A DNA stretch of 55,741 bases from Clostridium mediterraneense (GCF_900091705.1 NZ_LT594785.1:1859280-1915020), one strand, 5' to 3'; numbered from the stretch's first letter, positions 44,614 through 53,309 are shown. Made by a program: numbers and translations. The notes: a model not told the origin generated them from the sequence alone.

Positions 44614-44640
44614 AAAGGAGGATATTACATCCTCCCTTTT
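44614..44640 (-). terminator. Terminator of the 164-residue membrane protein gene
   Basis: GGAGGAT/ATCCTCC stem with a 5-base loop, followed by a T-rich run on the minus strand. Confidence 0.75.
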
Positions 44641-44644
44641 AATT

Positions 44645-45139
44645 TTAAATATATTTAATTGTTGTAATCTTAATATATTTTATTATATTAACAATACTTT
44701 TAGTAAATATAGTAACTACAGTAAGAACTAAAAGAGCATTCCCTACTTCACTAGCTATACTTGGAACTTCAAAGCCTAAAACTAATTTAATTACTATTTT
44801 TATTAATATTAAAGAAACTAATATTATTAAATCTATTATTGAATTTTTTAAATAAACTTCACCTGTTTCTTTATTTAATGTTAAATGAGAAAACTTTGCT
44901 CTAAATACTCCAATTATTATTCCTAAAATAGCCATTATACCTAATACAGATACTTCTCCTATAGATATTGAAGTATGTATATTTGATGTGCTGTGTGAAT
45001 TTACAATTGAAGAATATATTAAATATAAAATTACTAATGGTAATATACAAAGTGATTTTAAAGTTACTTTTTTATCTTCATTTACTGATTTAAATCTTTT
45101 TAAAATTATAATTAATATTACTATTGCTGGTATTTGCAT
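44645..45139 (-). CDS. Hypothetical membrane protein, about five helices (CcdC/DUF1453-like)
   Basis: 164 residues. Hydrophobic segments are at about 1-13, 29-44, 62-80, 100-122 and 135-158. Between segments three and four lies the cytoplasmic loop GVFRAKFSHLTLNKETGEVY. The G(x)FR..F..L..N..TG.(V/I)..K pattern is reminiscent of CcdC/DUF1453 proteins, but the match is weak. AGGAG and AAGGA lie upstream of the ATG. No partner genes. Confidence 0.5.
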   Translation of the reverse strand: MQIPAIVILIIILKRFKSVNEDKKVTLKSLCILPLVILYLIYSSIVNSHSTSNIHTSISIGEVSVLGIMAILGIIIGVFRAKFSHLTLNKETGEVYLKNSIIDLIILVSLILIKIVIKLVLGFEVPSIASEVGNALLVLTVVTIFTKSIVNIIKYIKITTIKYI

Positions 45140-45278
45140 TCCTTATCGCTCTCCTACAATTTATCAAATCTTATATACTTATTATAAAAAAAATTAATAA
45201 TATTGTAGTGTTACTAAAGTAATATAAAAAGTAATATTTTTTATTATAAAAAATTAAATATCTTAAATTAAGTAAAAA

Positions 45279-45311
45279 AATAACTAGCTTAATTAAAATA
45301 AGCTAGTTATT
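45279..45311 (-). terminator. Terminator of gloA
   Basis: A perfect 13-bp stem (45279-45291 with 45299-45311) followed by T7 on the minus strand. Confidence 0.85.
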
Positions 45312-45323
45312 CTTATATTAAAA

Positions 45324-45704
45324 TTATAATCTTATTACTTCAACCTTATATCCATCTGGATCAGTTACAAAATAATACTTTGGAGCTTCACCTGGTAATC
45401 CCTTTAATGGTGTTACTTCATATCCTAAAGCAATATGCTTTTCTCTTTCTGCTTCTAAATCTTCCACCCCTACTGCTGTATGGCTAAATCCATTTCCTAT
45501 TTCATAAGGTATTTCTGTATCATAATTATAAGTAAGCTCTATTTCATATCCATCCATTTTATCTGAAAGATATACTAATGTAAATTTATGCTCTGGGAAA
45601 TCTTTTCTTCTTGTTTCAACTAAACCTAAAGCATCTCTATAAAATTTTAAAGATTCTTCTAAATCCTTAACTCTAATACATGTATGAAGCATTTTTATTG
45701 CCAT
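45324..45704 (-). CDS. gloA: Lactoylglutathione lyase (glyoxalase I)
   Basis: 126 residues from the ATG at 45704 (GGAG eight bases upstream; an in-frame GTG at 45713 rejected). Vicinal-oxygen-chelate fold with both beta-alpha-beta-beta-beta units: MLHTCIRVKDLEESLKFYRD (metal His7) and GFSHTAVGVEDLEAEREKHI, ending KYYFVTDPDGYKVEVIRL (metal Glu). The length is that of the short, Ni/Co-type bacterial enzymes such as the clostridial one. It detoxifies methylglyoxal hemithioacetals. Monocistronic. Confidence 0.9.
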   Translation of the reverse strand: MAIKMLHTCIRVKDLEESLKFYRDALGLVETRRKDFPEHKFTLVYLSDKMDGYEIELTYNYDTEIPYEIGNGFSHTAVGVEDLEAEREKHIALGYEVTPLKGLPGEAPKYYFVTDPDGYKVEVIRL

Positions 45705-45871
45705 AAATATCACTCCTAAAAATTTATTATTTATATCTAGTAAATAAAATTCTCTTTTAATTATTAATTATATCATTTAACCATAAAAATACAATATAAG
45801 TACTATTTATATCTATAATTAAAAGTTTGTCTTATTCTAACTATTACTTCTTAATGTTAAAAAATAAAAAA

Positions 45872-45891
45872 GCTGTAGTTTTACCTACAGC
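45872..45891 (-). terminator. Terminator of zinc-ribbon copy 3
   Basis: GCTGTAG/CTACAGC stem followed by TTTTTT on the minus strand. The same GCTGTAG stem motif is used after copy 2. Confidence 0.75.
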
Positions 45892-45909
45892 ACAAATTAC
45901 AATCTAAAA

Positions 45910-46062
45910 TTATCTTCTATTTTGCTCTTTTCTAGCTCTTCTACATGAAGCACATCTTACTGGCTCATTATCGAAACCTTTTTCTTTATAGAATTCTTGT
46001 TCTCCTACTGAAAATACGAATTCTTCGTTACAATCTCTACATAAAATTATTTTATCTGACAT
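45910..46062 (-). CDS. Small zinc-ribbon (zf-trcl) protein, copy 3 of 3
   Basis: 50 residues starting MSDKIILCRDCNEEF and ending RRARKEQNRR, with the shared core VGEQEFYKEKGFDNEPVRCA. The Cys pairs are at 8/11 and 37/40. It differs from copy 1 at about seven positions, mostly at the N-terminus. The leader shares 33 identical bases with copy 1 although the two genes are 14 kb apart. It lies just downstream of the NiCo-riboswitch-controlled P-type ATPase but has its own promoter. Confidence 0.85.
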   Translation of the reverse strand: MSDKIILCRDCNEEFVFSVGEQEFYKEKGFDNEPVRCASCRRARKEQNRR

Positions 46063-46201
46063 AAATAATTCCTCCTAAATTTAAAAGATTCTAATTTATA
46101 ATAATCTCCAATTAAGAGAAACTAATATATAATAAAAACTTTTTTTGTTGTTAGCATTTCTGCTACTCTCTTATAGTAACATATAAAAAAATATATTGCA
46201 A
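46063..46201 (-). promoter_or_regulatory. Promoter and structured leader of zinc-ribbon copy 3
   Basis: On the minus strand TTGCAA (complement of 46196-46201) and TACTAT (complement of 46173-46178) are 17 bases apart. The 5' stem-loop UAGCA-GAAA-UGCUA is at 46152-46165. A second hairpin, TCTC/GAGA, and a conserved AT segment lead to AGGAGG. Positions 46149-46181 are identical to 31794-31826. Confidence 0.75.
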
Positions 46202-46251
46202 GCTTTTTACAAAAATAAAATTATTTTTAAAGATTTTATTTTTCTGTATCT

Positions 46252-48792
46252 TTATTTTATCATTTGTTTTCTCTTTATCAATTTATATAACTTCACTAAT
46301 TCATACCACATAATAGAAGCTATTGATACAACAACTACTATAAGTAATCTACAAAAATTAAGTGGTGCTAAATTTAAGAAAGCTGAAATAGGTGTATATA
46401 GTATTAAAGCTAATCCTAAAACTGTTATAATACCTACTCCCCACATAACTGGATCTTTTTTAAGTTTCATCATTGACCTATATGCAAAATCTTTATCGGA
46501 ACTATTAACTTGTACAAGGAATATATTAGAAAGTATCAATATAGAAAGTCCCATCGAACGAGCTATATTATCTGAAACATTATTTACTTTTAGTTCTATA
46601 TAATAAACCATAAAAGCAGCAGCAAATAAAATCACACCTTGCACTATACTCTTTATTATTAATTTTGAATTTACTATACTTTCTTTAGGATTTCTTGGTT
46701 TTCTAACCATAATATCATCTTCTGCTGGTTGTCTTTCTAAAACAATAGAACAAGTAGGGTCTATTATTAATTCTAATAAAACAACATGCACAGGTAATAG
46801 AAGAAGAAATCTAGCATTTATTCCAAGAAGAGGTGCTATTAAAGAAGAAAGAGCTATTGGTAAATGTATAGTTATTGCATAACCTATTGCTTTTCTTATA
46901 TTATCATAAATTCTTCTACCATCCCTAATTGTATTAATTATAGTAGAAAAATTATCATCTAAAAGAACTAAATCAGCTGCTTCTCTTGAAACTTCTGAGC
47001 CCCTTTTTCCCATCGCAATACCAATATCAGCATATTTAAGAGCTGGTGCATCATTAACTCCATCACCTGTCATAGCAACTATTTCTCCATTTTCTTTAAG
47101 TGCTTTAACTATTCTCATTTTATGCTCTGGAATAACTCTTGAAAAAATACTTACGTCTTTAACTTTACTTTTAAGTTCTTCATCACTCATATTACTAAGA
47201 TCATCACCAGTAATTATTGACTTACTATGTGGAATTCCAACTTGTTTTGCAATTGAACTTGCTGTAATACCATTATCTCCAGTAATCATAACTACTCTTA
47301 TACCAGCCTTTAAACAATTTTTTATATCTTCTTTAATTCCTTCTCTTGGTGGATCTTGAAGTCCTATAAGTCCAAGAAACTCTAATTTACAATCATAGAT
47401 ATTACTTGGTACCTCTTCCTTACTAGCTACCATCATTTTACCTACTGCAATAACTCTATGACCATTAGAAGAAATCTTAAATATTTTTTCTTCTATCTCT
47501 TTTCTTTCAGAATCACTTAAACTACAAAGAGTTAAAATTTTCTCTGGTGAACCCTTAGCAGCTACAATAACACCTTCATCTTCTCTATTCCAAACATGTC
47601 CCATCATTTTTCTTTCAGTAGTAAAAGAATACTCTGTAACTAATTCTCCACTAAATAATTCATCCTTTGTTATATTTAATTCTTCACAATATTTAAGCAT
47701 GGCTTGTTCCATTGGGTCATAAGCATCAGTTTCACAAGCCATTCCCATTACTCTGATTAATTCTTTTATATCATAATTCAAAGCCCAAGTTTGACTAACA
47801 CTCATTTTATTCATAGTAATAGTTCCTGTTTTATCTACACATAAAACAGATACTTCTCCTAAAGTTTCAACTGATGATACCTTACGTACTACAGCTTTTT
47901 TTCTTGCTATTCTCCATGCTCCCATAGATAAAAAAACTGTTAAAATAACAAGTATCTCTTCTGGTATCATTGCCATTGCAAGAGTTATACTAGATAATAT
48001 ACTCTCTATAATTCTATCTACAAATGAAAGATATGAAAAATTTAAATAACTTATAATAAAAACTGCTACACATAGCCCTACTGCTATAATTCCACATACC
48101 TTAATTAATTTTCTTATTTGTTTTTGCATTGGAGTAGGTTTTTCAGGAGCTTCTACTACATTAGTTCCTATCTTTCCATACTCTGTTTCAGCTCCAATCT
48201 TTTCAACTAAAACAGTTGCACTTCCTTGAATAACAAGAGTTCCTGCATAGCAATAATTTCTTTTCCAATGCTCTTTATTACTTTTATCATCATAATCTCT
48301 CTTCCAAATAACCTTTGATTCACCTGTTAATGATGATTCATCAATACAAAGATCATTAAGCCTTAGAATTCTACCATCTGCTGGAACCTTTACGCCCTCA
48401 GTTATTATCATTAAATCACCAGGAAGTAAGTCATAACTTTTTATAACTGTTTCTTGTCCATCTCTTATTACAGTTATATTAGGAGCTGATAAATTTTTAA
48501 GTGCATTTAAAGTTTTATCAGTTTTCCATTCCTGAATAACATCAATACCAACCATACCAATTACAAATATTATCATTATAACAGCATCACGAGGTTCTCC
48601 AAGTATAAAGTAAATAATTGCTGCTATAGTTAAAAATAAAAACATAGGCTCCTTTAAAACTTCTAGGAGCTTTAAAAATAAATTCTCTTTTTTATCAGGA
48701 ATAAGTTTATTATCCCCATATATAAGTTTCCTCTCTAGTACTTGACTTGAATTTAGCCCTTTTAATTCCTCTATCTTTTTTTGTTCTGTCAT
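46252..48792 (-). CDS. P-type cation ATPase controlled by a NiCo riboswitch (probable Ni/Co/Fe exporter)
   Basis: 846 residues from the ATG at 48792 (TGGAGG eight bases upstream; the ATG at 48807 overlaps that site). P2-like architecture: TGES at about 156-159, DKTGT with Asp320, TGDGVNDAPALKYADIG, ten predicted helices. The M4 ion-site motif is IPEEIL (276-281) instead of the Ca2+ pump's PEGLP. The M6 region reads LLELIIDPTCSIVLERQPAE. It therefore differs from the Ca2+ pump at 788-3400. The upstream riboswitch points to Co2+, Ni2+ or Fe2+ as substrate; this is inference from regulation. No N-terminal metal-binding domain is present, unlike P1B pumps. Confidence 0.82.
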   Translation of the reverse strand: MTEQKKIEELKGLNSSQVLERKLIYGDNKLIPDKKENLFLKLLEVLKEPMFLFLTIAAIIYFILGEPRDAVIMIIFVIGMVGIDVIQEWKTDKTLNALKNLSAPNITVIRDGQETVIKSYDLLPGDLMIITEGVKVPADGRILRLNDLCIDESSLTGESKVIWKRDYDDKSNKEHWKRNYCYAGTLVIQGSATVLVEKIGAETEYGKIGTNVVEAPEKPTPMQKQIRKLIKVCGIIAVGLCVAVFIISYLNFSYLSFVDRIIESILSSITLAMAMIPEEILVILTVFLSMGAWRIARKKAVVRKVSSVETLGEVSVLCVDKTGTITMNKMSVSQTWALNYDIKELIRVMGMACETDAYDPMEQAMLKYCEELNITKDELFSGELVTEYSFTTERKMMGHVWNREDEGVIVAAKGSPEKILTLCSLSDSERKEIEEKIFKISSNGHRVIAVGKMMVASKEEVPSNIYDCKLEFLGLIGLQDPPREGIKEDIKNCLKAGIRVVMITGDNGITASSIAKQVGIPHSKSIITGDDLSNMSDEELKSKVKDVSIFSRVIPEHKMRIVKALKENGEIVAMTGDGVNDAPALKYADIGIAMGKRGSEVSREAADLVLLDDNFSTIINTIRDGRRIYDNIRKAIGYAITIHLPIALSSLIAPLLGINARFLLLLPVHVVLLELIIDPTCSIVLERQPAEDDIMVRKPRNPKESIVNSKLIIKSIVQGVILFAAAFMVYYIELKVNNVSDNIARSMGLSILILSNIFLVQVNSSDKDFAYRSMMKLKKDPVMWGVGIITVLGLALILYTPISAFLNLAPLNFCRLLIVVVVSIASIMWYELVKLYKLIKRKQMIK

Positions 48793-48810
48793 AAAGATTA
48801 CCTCCATTTT

Positions 48811-48834
48811 AATCTTTAATTTAAATTAAAGATT
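48811..48834. promoter_or_regulatory. 24-bp perfect palindrome just upstream of the ATPase ribosome binding site
   Basis: Self-complementary sequence AATCTTTAATTT followed by its complement, ending about 7 bases before the ribosome binding site. It may form an RNA hairpin in the leader or serve as a protein site. Confidence 0.5.
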
Positions 48835-48901
48835 TTTTGTTTGATAGCTCTATGTCATTGCATTAAAGATTTTATCTCAGTTATTGTTCTAATATTGTTC
48901 T

Positions 48902-49020
48902 AAAAATAAAAAAAACCAGTAGAACAATTTACTGTCCCACAGGTATCATAATATCCTGCTGCCAATTAAGGCCCGGCTCCGATAAATACATGATTTATTG
49001 GCCTGCTCAGTTTGTACTGT
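48902..49020 (-). promoter_or_regulatory. NiCo (czcD) riboswitch with expression-platform terminator
   Basis: On the minus strand the conserved blocks appear in order: ACTGAGCAGGC, GGAGCCGGGC, GGCAGCAGG and CCTGTGGGACAGT, forming a four-way junction. P1 is ACTG/CAGT, P2 is a hairpin with ATAAAT/ATTTAT, P3 is GCC/GGC, P4 is CAGG/CCTG. Downstream, CAGTA/TACTG (48917-48934) and eight T form a terminator that would compete with the last arm. In this class Ni2+, Co2+ and reportedly Fe2+ binding turns the gene on. It precedes the P-type ATPase by 110 bases. Confidence 0.9.
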
Positions 49021-49110
49021 AGATTTGTATGCAGTGCAAAGAGATTTCTTTATATACTATGTGCAAACAAAAAAAATTCCACTTAATTAAAATATTTTTT
49101 TAAATTAATA

Positions 49111-49140
49111 AAAAAAAACCCTCTAAAAACTTAGTGGGTT
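49111..49140 (-). terminator. Terminator of the azoreductase gene
   Basis: AACCC/GGGTT outer arms with inner CTAA/TTAG, followed on the minus strand by nine T. The interval 49021-49110 must contain the riboswitch promoter; no clear boxes were seen. Confidence 0.75.
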
Positions 49141-49165
49141 CCTCTTTTATGTTTATTATTTTAGA

Positions 49166-49762
49166 TTAGAAATTCTTTATTATTTCTCTTCCTTCTTCAA
49201 TAGCTGCATTTATTGTAGCTTCAACATCTGTTGAACTTTGATTTAAACCATCTAATGCTATTGTTTTAACATCTTGAATTCCATATAATCCAAGTACTGT
49301 TCTAAGATATCTATCTCCCATTTCTACTGGAGAATTAGCATATACTCCGCCTCTAGATACAACATGAACAGCTTTTTTACCTTCTAAAAGTCCTACTACA
49401 CCTTCTGATGTATATTTAAATGTAATTCCTGCTACTGATACATAATCTATGTAAGCCTTTAATATTGCTGGTACACTTAAATTCCACATTGGTGCTGCAA
49501 ATACATATTTATCTGCTTCTGCAAATTGATAAACATACTTTAATAATGAATCATTCTTACTATTTTCATCCTTAGGTCCATATAATTTTCCCAAATCTTC
49601 TGGTCTTAAAAAATCTATATCTTCTTTATATAAATCTAATACTTCAACTTCATCATTAGGATTAGCCTTTTTATAATCTTCTACAAATTTATCAGCGACT
49701 TCAAAAGTTTTTGATTGTCCTTCTGGTTTAATATTTGCTTTAATATATAATAATTTACTCAT
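49166..49762 (-). CDS. azoR: FMN-dependent NADH-azoreductase (flavodoxin-like quinone reductase)
   Basis: 198 residues, flavodoxin-like fold. LLYIKANIKPEGQSKTFEVA is the FMN phosphate region. YVFAAPMWNLSVPAILKAYI is the AzoR signature and HVVSRGGVYANSP the second FMN contact. It reduces quinones and azo dyes with NAD(P)H. GGAG precedes the ATG. An inverted repeat (49842-49858) lies upstream. Single-gene unit. Confidence 0.9.
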   Translation of the reverse strand: MSKLLYIKANIKPEGQSKTFEVADKFVEDYKKANPNDEVEVLDLYKEDIDFLRPEDLGKLYGPKDENSKNDSLLKYVYQFAEADKYVFAAPMWNLSVPAILKAYIDYVSVAGITFKYTSEGVVGLLEGKKAVHVVSRGGVYANSPVEMGDRYLRTVLGLYGIQDVKTIALDGLNQSSTDVEATINAAIEEGREIIKNF

Positions 49763-49841
49763 GTCGAATACTCCTTTGTCTTTTGTTTATATATCAAAAA
49801 TCTTTATTTTTAAAAATTATATTTTTATAATTTTATCATGA

Positions 49842-49858
49842 TTGATACTCTTTATCAA
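49842..49858. promoter_or_regulatory. Inverted repeat upstream of azoR, possible operator
   Basis: TTGATA-CTCTT-TATCAA, perfect 6-base arms, about 80-95 bases before the azoR start. Azoreductase genes are often under MarR/HxlR-type control, but the regulator is not adjacent. Confidence 0.35.
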
Positions 49859-49989
49859 ACTTGTTTTACTTTCAAATAATTATTTTTATATAGTAATTAC
49901 TTTAATTTTTAATTTCTTAAACAGTTTTAAGTATATTATCTAATAATAAAAATTTGATAAGTGAGATAAATATTTTACATAATAAAACT

Positions 49990-50017
49990 AATGGAAGTAG
50001 CTTTTCCTACTTCCATT
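49990..50017. terminator. Terminator of the sigY-type operon
   Basis: An 11-bp stem AATGGAAGTAG/CTACTTCCATT with T or A runs on both sides, just after the yxlD-like stop. Confidence 0.85.
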
Positions 50018-50051
50018 TTCTATATATAAAACTATAACTATATCATTACAT

Positions 50052-50261
50052 TTATTTATTTTTTTTATTTATTTTCTTAAAATAGAATCTTCTATAAACT
50101 AAATAAATTATCGCTGATGATGGTATATTCATAAGTCCTATAATTCCCCAAAGCCATGGATTAGGTAATCCTTTTTTCATTGCATCCCTAAATATAAGAG
50201 TCCCCTGTATAATTAAAATTATAAGTAAAAATATAATCAATATCTTCTCTACTTGTGTCAT
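50052..50261 (-). CDS. yxlD: YxlD-like small membrane protein (SigY antisigma component)
   Basis: 69 residues, two membrane helices (ILIIFLLIILIIQGTLIF and LWGIIGLMNIPSSAIIYLVY) with the family signature RDAMKKGLPNPWLWG-GL-N-PSS-IIYL. The start ATG overlaps the yxlC-like stop (TAATG), so translation is coupled. In B. subtilis, YxlC and YxlD together hold SigY inactive at the membrane; the same is inferred here. Confidence 0.75.
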   Translation of the reverse strand: MTQVEKILIIFLLIILIIQGTLIFRDAMKKGLPNPWLWGIIGLMNIPSSAIIYLVYRRFYFKKINKKNK

Positions 50262-50638
50262 TATACTCTTTGCCCCTTTCTTCTCTTTAATAAAACTGTA
50301 TTTAATATTAATAATATAATTAACAGAATAAATTGGAATCCAAGTACTACTTCAAAAGAAATTTTCATCCCAATAACTCCAACAATAATTGATATTAAAA
50401 TAGATAAACTTAAAAATTCAAAAGTAGATTTTTTAAGCTTTTTCTTAAAACTTATATCAAGACCTTGTTCAACTATAAAATCTAGATTAATAGGAATTTT
50501 GACCTCTTTTTCTATATTCTCAATGCAAGACATCTTATCTAAAGCATCTTTCAAATCTCTATTTTCAGAGGTAGCACCATCTAGTGATCCCTCATAATAT
50601 TTATCAATATCTTTATTAAATTCATCAAAAGATTTCAT
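50261..50638 (-). CDS. yxlC: YxlC-like antisigma protein
   Basis: 125 residues. Cytoplasmic N-terminus (FDEFNKDIDKYYEGSLDGAT and a basic middle KIPINLDFIVEQGLDISFKK), then two membrane helices (FLSLSILISIIVGVIGMKIS; FEVVLGFQFILLIILLILN). Length and position after the sigma gene fit YxlC. It starts 1 base after the sigY stop. Confidence 0.7.
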   Translation of the reverse strand: MKSFDEFNKDIDKYYEGSLDGATSENRDLKDALDKMSCIENIEKEVKIPINLDFIVEQGLDISFKKKLKKSTFEFLSLSILISIIVGVIGMKISFEVVLGFQFILLIILLILNTVLLKRRKGQRV

Positions 50639-50639
50639 T

Positions 50640-51176
50640 TTATCTACCTCCCTTAAATTTTGAAATAATCTCTTTTATTCCATAGTGTAATCTTGATCTT
50701 ACAGTCCCAATTGGACAGTCAACTATATCACTTATCTCATCATAGCTATATCCATAATAATGCTTTAGTATAAAAACTATTCTTTTATCATTTGGCATAT
50801 CTTTTAATATTTTTAGTACTTCTTCTATCTCATTTTTCTTAATCACTTCATCCTCTAAACAATATGACGATGGAATTACATCAAGTAAAATATCTGTTTC
50901 TTTAACTTTCCTCAAATAATCTCTATATTTATTAGTAGCTATTTTTATTAGCCAAGTTGAAAATTTAGCTTTAGGGGTAAACTTATTTATATTAATAACA
51001 GCTGATAATAAGGTATCTTGTATTATATCTTCTGTTAATTCTTTATTACACGTAAGCTTTAATACATATCCTTTTAAAATAGAAAAATTCTTATTAATTA
51101 ATATTTCAAAAGCATACTTATCTCCATTTTTAGCTCTAGCTATTAAATTTTCTTCCTTTAAATTTTTAAAATCCAT
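50640..51176 (-). CDS. sigY: ECF RNA polymerase sigma factor, SigY-like
   Basis: 178 residues with region 2 (LTEDIIQDTLLSAVININKF, FSTWLIKIATNKYRDYLRK) and region 4 (LPNDKRIVF-like LKDMPNDKRIVFILKHYYGY, SYDEISDIVDCPIGTVRSRL). The assignment to SigY rests mainly on its neighbours (yxlC, yxlD, yxlE, yxlF and yxlG homologs), which in B. subtilis form one operon. It directs polymerase to TGAAC-N16-CGT(C/T)-type promoters; one such site precedes the first gene of this cluster. It lies 144 bases downstream of yxlG, where no ECF promoter is seen. Confidence 0.82.
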   Translation of the reverse strand: MDFKNLKEENLIARAKNGDKYAFEILINKNFSILKGYVLKLTCNKELTEDIIQDTLLSAVININKFTPKAKFSTWLIKIATNKYRDYLRKVKETDILLDVIPSSYCLEDEVIKKNEIEEVLKILKDMPNDKRIVFILKHYYGYSYDEISDIVDCPIGTVRSRLHYGIKEIISKFKGGR

Positions 51177-51320
51177 AAAATATTCCCCTTATTTTAAACT
51201 TATGTCAATATCTTAAATGCCAAAAATTGAATTTTATTAAGTTATATTTTAGAGTAGCTTTTTAAATCTCTTTAGGGTTTTATAGCCAATAGAAGAATTA
51301 AAGTTATTTTATCTAATATT

Positions 51321-52088
51321 TTAAATTTCTTGTTTATTAAATATAAAACATCCTGCTAATATGAGCATTAATGATAACATACTTACACATATTACAGGTT
51401 TTAAGAATTCAACTCCACTAACACCACTTAGTACTTTATTCGCAGAATCAACAATACTATTTGGTGATATAGAACTAATAAATTCTCCTAAATATTTAGG
51501 AACAATAATTAAAATATTATATAATATAAAAGCTCCAACAGCTACTGCTAATTGCTTTTTCAAAAAGCTAGATAAAATTAATACTATAGAAACTACCAAT
51601 AATAGATTAGGTAGATATATTGCAGCTCCTTTAAATAAAGCGCCCCATTCTACACCACCATATAAAATATCTGTATAATATCCACAAATTCCTATAGCAA
51701 TAAAGAAACTAATACTAAACAATACACTATAAATGATTAACTTACTAAAATAATATAGTCCTCTTCCTATCGGCTTTACTAATACCATAGCAGTTACACC
51801 ACTTGAACGTTCTTCAACTATAGTTCCCATCATTATTAAAATAATAGTAATAACACCTAATTGCTCAAATTGACTTAATATAGAACCTAATACATCTGAA
51901 ACTCCTATAGTTCCAATATTAATAACCATTCCTGCTGGTAAATTACTACTTGATTCTAGTAATTTAGGCAACAACTTTAACACTATTGGCTGCATTAATA
52001 ATATTCCAATGAATATTAATGGAAGCATTATTATTTTATAATTCTTAAATAGCTCTTTTGCTTCTTTAATCAACATTTGATTCATCAT
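51321..52088 (-). CDS. yxlG: YxlG-like ABC transporter permease
   Basis: 255 residues with about six membrane helices. MLIKEAKELFKNYKIIMLPL is the N-terminal amphipathic start typical of ABC-2 permeases. The segment IMMGTIVEERSSGVTAMVLV with its E-R-G motif fits NatB/YxlG-like proteins. It overlaps the ATPase gene by 23 bases. With the ATPase it may export a toxic peptide or modify the envelope. Confidence 0.78.
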   Translation of the reverse strand: MMNQMLIKEAKELFKNYKIIMLPLIFIGILLMQPIVLKLLPKLLESSSNLPAGMVINIGTIGVSDVLGSILSQFEQLGVITIILIMMGTIVEERSSGVTAMVLVKPIGRGLYYFSKLIIYSVLFSISFFIAIGICGYYTDILYGGVEWGALFKGAAIYLPNLLLVVSIVLILSSFLKKQLAVAVGAFILYNILIIVPKYLGEFISSISPNSIVDSANKVLSGVSGVEFLKPVICVSMLSLMLILAGCFIFNKQEI

Positions 52089-53007
52089 AATTGCTGCTCA
52101 CCACCTTTAGAAAAATATCTTCTAATGATATATTACCTTCGTTATAAGAAAGTAAGTTTAAATTTTCATCTATAATCATCTTAAGAATTTCTTTACTTGC
52201 TTCTTCTTTTTTATCAGTACTAACCTTAAATCTAACACCATCCCATTCAACATTATAAATATATGATCTTTTAGCTAAGATATCTTTTATATTCTTATCT
52301 GTTTGTTCAATAGAAAATTCTATTACATTTTTAGCATACTTCTGTAGCAATGATTCCATTGAATCTGCTATAACAACTGACCCTTTATCAATTATTACAA
52401 CTTCATCTGCAACTCTAGCAATATCATCTATAATATGTGTAGATATAAATATTGTCATATTACTTTTTAGCTCCTCTATTAACTTTAGAACATCATATCT
52501 ACCTATAGGATCAAGTGCTGAAACTGGCTCATCTAATATTAATAATTTAGGATTGTTAATTAAAGCTTGAGCTATTGCTAATCTTTGTTTCATTCCACCA
52601 CTATATTCTCCTATTTTTCTATTTCTTTCTTCCCATATTCCACATTTTTTTAATAGCTCTTCACTTTTATTTTCTATAGTCTTTTTATCTAACTTAAACA
52701 TACTTCCAATCCAGTACATCCACTCTAGTGCTGTCATATAATCATAAAACATAGGCATCTGAGGACAATACCCAATAACTTTCCTAATTTTTTTGCTATA
52801 TTTACTTACATCATAACCAACCACTTCTACTTTTCCTGAAGTAGCTTTTGCTAATCCTGCTAAAATTTTGATAGTAGTAGTTTTTCCAGCTCCATTTTTC
52901 CCTAAAAAACCTATACAGCCTGTCCCTTCAACACTAAAGCTTACATTTTTTAATGCAATTTTCTCTTTATATATTTTTGATAATCCCTCACAATTAATAA
53001 CTTTCAT
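52066..53007 (-). CDS. yxlF: YxlF-like ABC transporter ATPase
   Basis: 313 residues. Walker A GKNGAGKTT near 38, signature EYSGGMKQRLAIAQAL, Walker B LLILDEPVSALD, switch His in ISTHIIDD. It belongs to the NatA/bacitracin-export (BcrA-like) branch, with a C-terminal domain after residue 220 seen in exporters. It pairs with the permease at 51321. Confidence 0.82.
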   Translation of the reverse strand: MKVINCEGLSKIYKEKIALKNVSFSVEGTGCIGFLGKNGAGKTTTIKILAGLAKATSGKVEVVGYDVSKYSKKIRKVIGYCPQMPMFYDYMTALEWMYWIGSMFKLDKKTIENKSEELLKKCGIWEERNRKIGEYSGGMKQRLAIAQALINNPKLLILDEPVSALDPIGRYDVLKLIEELKSNMTIFISTHIIDDIARVADEVVIIDKGSVVIADSMESLLQKYAKNVIEFSIEQTDKNIKDILAKRSYIYNVEWDGVRFKVSTDKKEEASKEILKMIIDENLNLLSYNEGNISLEDIFLKVVSSNYDESNVD

Positions 53008-53042
53008 CTCTGCTCACTTTCTACTATATCTAAAATCATCTA

Positions 53043-53240
53043 TTATCTTTTTTTCTTTCCCACAGTTAAATAAATAATTGGTCCAATAAATCCTATAAAT
53101 GCAATTATTGCTGCCCATAAAAACTTATTTTCACCTTTTATTTTTTCTTTATCTATTTTAAATAAATCTACTAAGCCTATTAACATCACAACAACCTGTA
53201 TTATTATTAATGGCATTATTAACTTTAAATCTACCCCCAT
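53043..53240 (-). CDS. yxlE: YxlE-like small membrane protein (PLDc_N-type)
   Basis: 65 residues with two membrane helices (LIMPLIIIQVVVMLIGLVDL and LWAAIIAFIGFIGPIIYLTV), the pattern of the PLDc_N domain. AGGAGGG precedes the ATG. First gene of the cluster behind the ECF promoter, 35 bases before yxlF. In B. subtilis YxlE lies in the same operon and modestly antagonises SigY. Confidence 0.75.
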   Translation of the reverse strand: MGVDLKLIMPLIIIQVVVMLIGLVDLFKIDKEKIKGENKFLWAAIIAFIGFIGPIIYLTVGKKKR

Positions 53241-53309
53241 GACTTTCCCTCCTACTTTTTTATTTTAAATCTAAAATATTTGAAAGCTTTCTTTTTATTT
53301 CACTTCTTT

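Noticed and set aside
51177-51320. ECF autoregulatory promoter directly before sigY
   Set aside because: No TGAAC...CGT pair with 16-17 base spacing was found there; the only good match lies before yxlE.
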